Shown: in pieces, positions 62,050 to 64,000 of the stretch
Numbering within the stretch: position 1 is the first letter of the stretch
How the letters are laid out: every line of letters begins with the position of its first letter
NCBI RefSeq assembly: GCF_001650735.1
Contig: NZ_LXVY01000002.1
Coordinates: forward strand, 1 to 64,000
Direction: 5' to 3'
DNA: 64,000 nt
From: Sphingomonas sp. TDK1
Lineage (GTDB): Bacteria; Pseudomonadota; Alphaproteobacteria; Sphingomonadales; Sphingomonadaceae
Notes under the pieces: model-generated
Told to the model about the DNA's origin: nothing
Database searches by the model: none
What the model saw: the letters and a program-made list of their open reading frames with translations, nothing else
Program-made: the position numbers and the translations under genes

Positions 62050-63396
62050 GTGAATATCGTACAATTCTTCCGCATTCTCTGGGCACGCCGGTGGATCATC
62101 ATTCCGGCTTTCCTCGTCTGTGTGGCCACCGCCACGATCGTGGTGCAGTTCCTGCCGGAGCGCTATCTCGCTACGACGCGCGTGGCGCTGAACACGTTCA
62201 AGCCCGATCCCGTCACCGGCCAGGTGATGAGCTCGCAGTTCATGCGCGCCTATGTGCAGACCCAGACGGAGCTGATCGAGGACTATGCCGTCGCCGGCCG
62301 CGTCGTCGACGAGCTGGGCTGGGCGAACGATCCGGCCAACATCGCCGCGTTCAACGCCTCGTCCGCTGCGGGCACCGGCGACATCCGTCGCTGGCTCGCC
62401 AAGCAGATCATCGCCAACACCAAAGCGGGCATGATCGAGGGCAGCAACATCCTCGAGATCACCTATACGGACAGTTCGGCGGAGCGCGCGGAACGCATCG
62501 CCAACATCATCCGCACCAACTTCCTCGCCCTCGCGCTCGCCAGCAAGCGCCAGTCGGCGACGAAGTCGGCGGACTGGTATGCCCAGCAGGCGGAGGCCGC
62601 GCGCCAAGCGCTGGCATCGGCCGTGCAAGCGCGCACCGACTATGTGAAGAAGTCGGGCATCGTTCTTACCGACACCGGCAGCGACCTCGACACGCAGCGC
62701 CTCGCCCAGCTCGAAGGCGCGAGCGCGCTTGCGGTCGCACCGCAGATGTCCACGGCCGGCGCGATGGGCCCGGCGCAGCTGCAACTTGCGCAGCTCGACC
62801 AGCAGATCCAGCAGGCAGCTACCAGCCTCGGGCCGAACCATCCCGCCTTCCAGGCATTGCAGCGGCAGCGCGAGGTCTATGCCAAGGCCGCGGCGCAGGA
62901 GCGCGTGCAGCTGAGCGGCGGCGGCGGCGGCGGCCGCGGTGCGATCGAAAGCGCTACCAGCGCTGCCCGCGCCCGCGTCATCGGCAACCGCGAGGAAGTC
63001 GATCGGCTGACCCAGCTGCAGCGCGACGTGTCGCTGAAGCAAGACCAGTATATGAAGGCCGCCCAGCGCGTGGCCGACCTGCGGCTCGAGGCCAGCAGCG
63101 ATGATACCGGCATGTCGACGCTGAGCGAAGCGACCGCGCCGGAATCGCCCTATTACCCGAAGGTGCCGCTGATCATCGGCGGTGCCGCCGGCCTCGGCCT
63201 GGGTCTTGGCCTGCTGGTCGCCCTGTTGGTCGAGCTGCTCGCCCGCCGGGTGCGCAGCCCCGAGGACCTGGAGGTGGCGGTGGATGCGCCGGTGCTGGGC
63301 GTCGTGCAGAGCCGCGCGTCATTGTCCGCGCGCCTTCGCCGCGCCTATGAACATGCCGGCGAATCCGCCGACTCGCACGGAGCTGCAGTAAACTGA
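62050..63396 (+). CDS. gelC: GelC: Wzz/Wzc-N chain-length co-polymerase
   Basis: 448 aa. N-terminal transmembrane helix (WIIIPAFLVCVATATIVVQFL), a long periplasmic part rich in coiled coil (QLAQLDQQIQQAATSLGPNHPAFQALQRQREVYAK), and a second helix near 380-400 (IIGGAAGLGLGLGLLVALLVELLARR). The Pro-rich ATAPESPYYPKVPLII precedes helix two, as in Wzz proteins. It lacks the cytosolic kinase, which is the separate GelE downstream (TGATG overlap). It controls chain length. Confidence 0.92.
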   Translation: MNIVQFFRILWARRWIIIPAFLVCVATATIVVQFLPERYLATTRVALNTFKPDPVTGQVMSSQFMRAYVQTQTELIEDYAVAGRVVDELGWANDPANIAAFNASSAAGTGDIRRWLAKQIIANTKAGMIEGSNILEITYTDSSAERAERIANIIRTNFLALALASKRQSATKSADWYAQQAEAARQALASAVQARTDYVKKSGIVLTDTGSDLDTQRLAQLEGASALAVAPQMSTAGAMGPAQLQLAQLDQQIQQAATSLGPNHPAFQALQRQREVYAKAAAQERVQLSGGGGGGRGAIESATSAARARVIGNREEVDRLTQLQRDVSLKQDQYMKAAQRVADLRLEASSDDTGMSTLSEATAPESPYYPKVPLIIGGAAGLGLGLGLLVALLVELLARRVRSPEDLEVAVDAPVLGVVQSRASLSARLRRAYEHAGESADSHGAAVN

Positions 63397-64000
63397 TGGA
63401 CGCGATGACCACGCCTGAACCGCTGCCCGAAGGCGATCGTCCGAGCGCCGTGCCGACCACGCCGGACACGATCGGCGCGCTCGAATATCAGCTTGTCCTG
63501 TCCGACCCCACCGGGATCGAAGCCGAGGCGATCCGCGCGCTCCGCACCCGCATCATCGCCCAGCATCTGCGCGAGGGCCGGCGCGCGCTGGCGCTCTGCG
63601 CAGCGTCCGAAGGTGCCGGTTGCAGCTTTATCGCGATCAATCTGGCGACCGCGCTGGCGCAGATCGGCATCAAGACCGCGCTGGTCGACGCCAATCTGCG
63701 CGCGCCCAGCGTCGGCACGGCGTTCGGCATCGATCCGGCCAAGCCCGGCCTGGCCGACTATCTCGCCTCGGGCAATGTCGAACTGGCCTCGATCATCCAT
63801 CCGACCGGGCTCGACCAGCTGTCGATCATCCCCGCCGGCCATGTCGAGCACAGTCCGCAGGAACTGCTTTCTTCCGAACAGTTCCGCGACGTCACGACGC
63901 AGCTGCTCCGCGAATTCGACATCACCATCTTCGACACCACGGCATCGAACACCTGCGCCGATGCGCAGCGCGTCGCCAACGTGGCCGGCTATGCGATGAT
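63396..64000 (+). CDS. gelE: GelE: BY-kinase-like partner of GelC (partial, cut by window end)
   Basis: The first 201 codons are present. From ATG 63396 it starts MDAMTTPEPLPEGDRPSA. AEAIRALRTRIIAQHL is typical of tyrosine autokinases. The P-loop reads ASEGAGCSFIAINLATALA, with Cys where the Walker A Lys is expected; Walker A' reads TALVDANLRAPS (Asn for the second Asp), and Walker B FDITIFDTTASN. Such variants occur in some exopolysaccharide BY-kinase-like proteins and may be non-catalytic. The stop lies beyond the window. Confidence 0.88.
   Translation, partial: MDAMTTPEPLPEGDRPSAVPTTPDTIGALEYQLVLSDPTGIEAEAIRALRTRIIAQHLREGRRALALCAASEGAGCSFIAINLATALAQIGIKTALVDANLRAPSVGTAFGIDPAKPGLADYLASGNVELASIIHPTGLDQLSIIPAGHVEHSPQELLSSEQFRDVTTQLLREFDITIFDTTASNTCADAQRVANVAGYAM

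Overview
The window reads as chromosomal DNA of a sphingomonad (Alphaproteobacteria, probably Sphingomonas sensu stricto). Base composition is high GC. Most genes are ordinary alphaproteobacterial chromosomal genes (GcrA, bc1 complex, HemF, LipB, Bpt, a type-3-like ProS). The alkaline phosphatase keeps the residue spacing of Sphingomonas PhoK/SPAP. The right end carries the conserved block of a sphingan (gellan/welan/diutan/S-88-type) exopolysaccharide cluster. I see no rRNA or tRNA gene, CRISPR array, insertion sequence or prophage.

Layout. 1-2.6 kb: a MerR-family regulator faces a glutaredoxin-MauE membrane protein and a Met/His-rich secreted protein across a mer-type, long-spacer promoter; this looks like a small metal or thiol response unit. 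2.6-8 kb: a phosphodiesterase lipoprotein, a MaoC-like enzyme, two damaged genes (DUF1801-like and FUSC-like), a chemoreceptor and a small lipoprotein. 8-19.9 kb: petABC-apt, trmL-hemF-GNAT, two membrane proteins, lipB, two secreted proteins, queC-queE and hslO. 20-31 kb: argD-argF, a patatin lipoprotein, an HD-GYP protein, an ABC-2 permease, gcrA and parE. 30.2-31.9 kb: a frame-disrupted phage/lysozyme-like gene followed by two LprI-like (lysozyme-inhibitor-family) genes. 32-46 kb: GNAT, AIM24, a DsbD-like protein, PhoK, a beta-helix protein, an ATP-grasp/alpha-E/transglutaminase operon, bpt, a UGT-like glycosyltransferase and proS.

46-64 kb is the polysaccharide region. It holds a secreted beta-helix lyase-like protein, a Wzx flippase, a GT2 enzyme, a Wzy/ligase-like polymerase, GelR (beta-helix plus LamG), GelQ, GelI (EpsD-like isomerase lipoprotein), GelK, GelL, GelJ (ATPase), a small membrane protein resembling an exosortase-V accessory, GelF (outer-membrane barrel), GelD (Wza-like), GelC (Wzz/Wzc-N) and GelE (BY-kinase-like, cut by the window end). 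Together these would build a lipid-linked repeat unit (K, L, Q), flip and polymerise it, and export it (C, D, E, F). The initiating transferase GelB, the rml genes and AtrBD are not in the window.

The most interesting points are: a mer-like operator with an atypical MerR sensor; the lysozyme-like/LprI cassette; a second copy of the GelR lyase fold at the edge of the cluster; an extra GT2 gene between flippase and polymerase; a BY-kinase-like protein whose P-loop lysine is replaced; a transglutaminase with Ser in place of its catalytic Cys; and several short indels, mostly at G-runs, that either mark gene decay or are sequencing errors.
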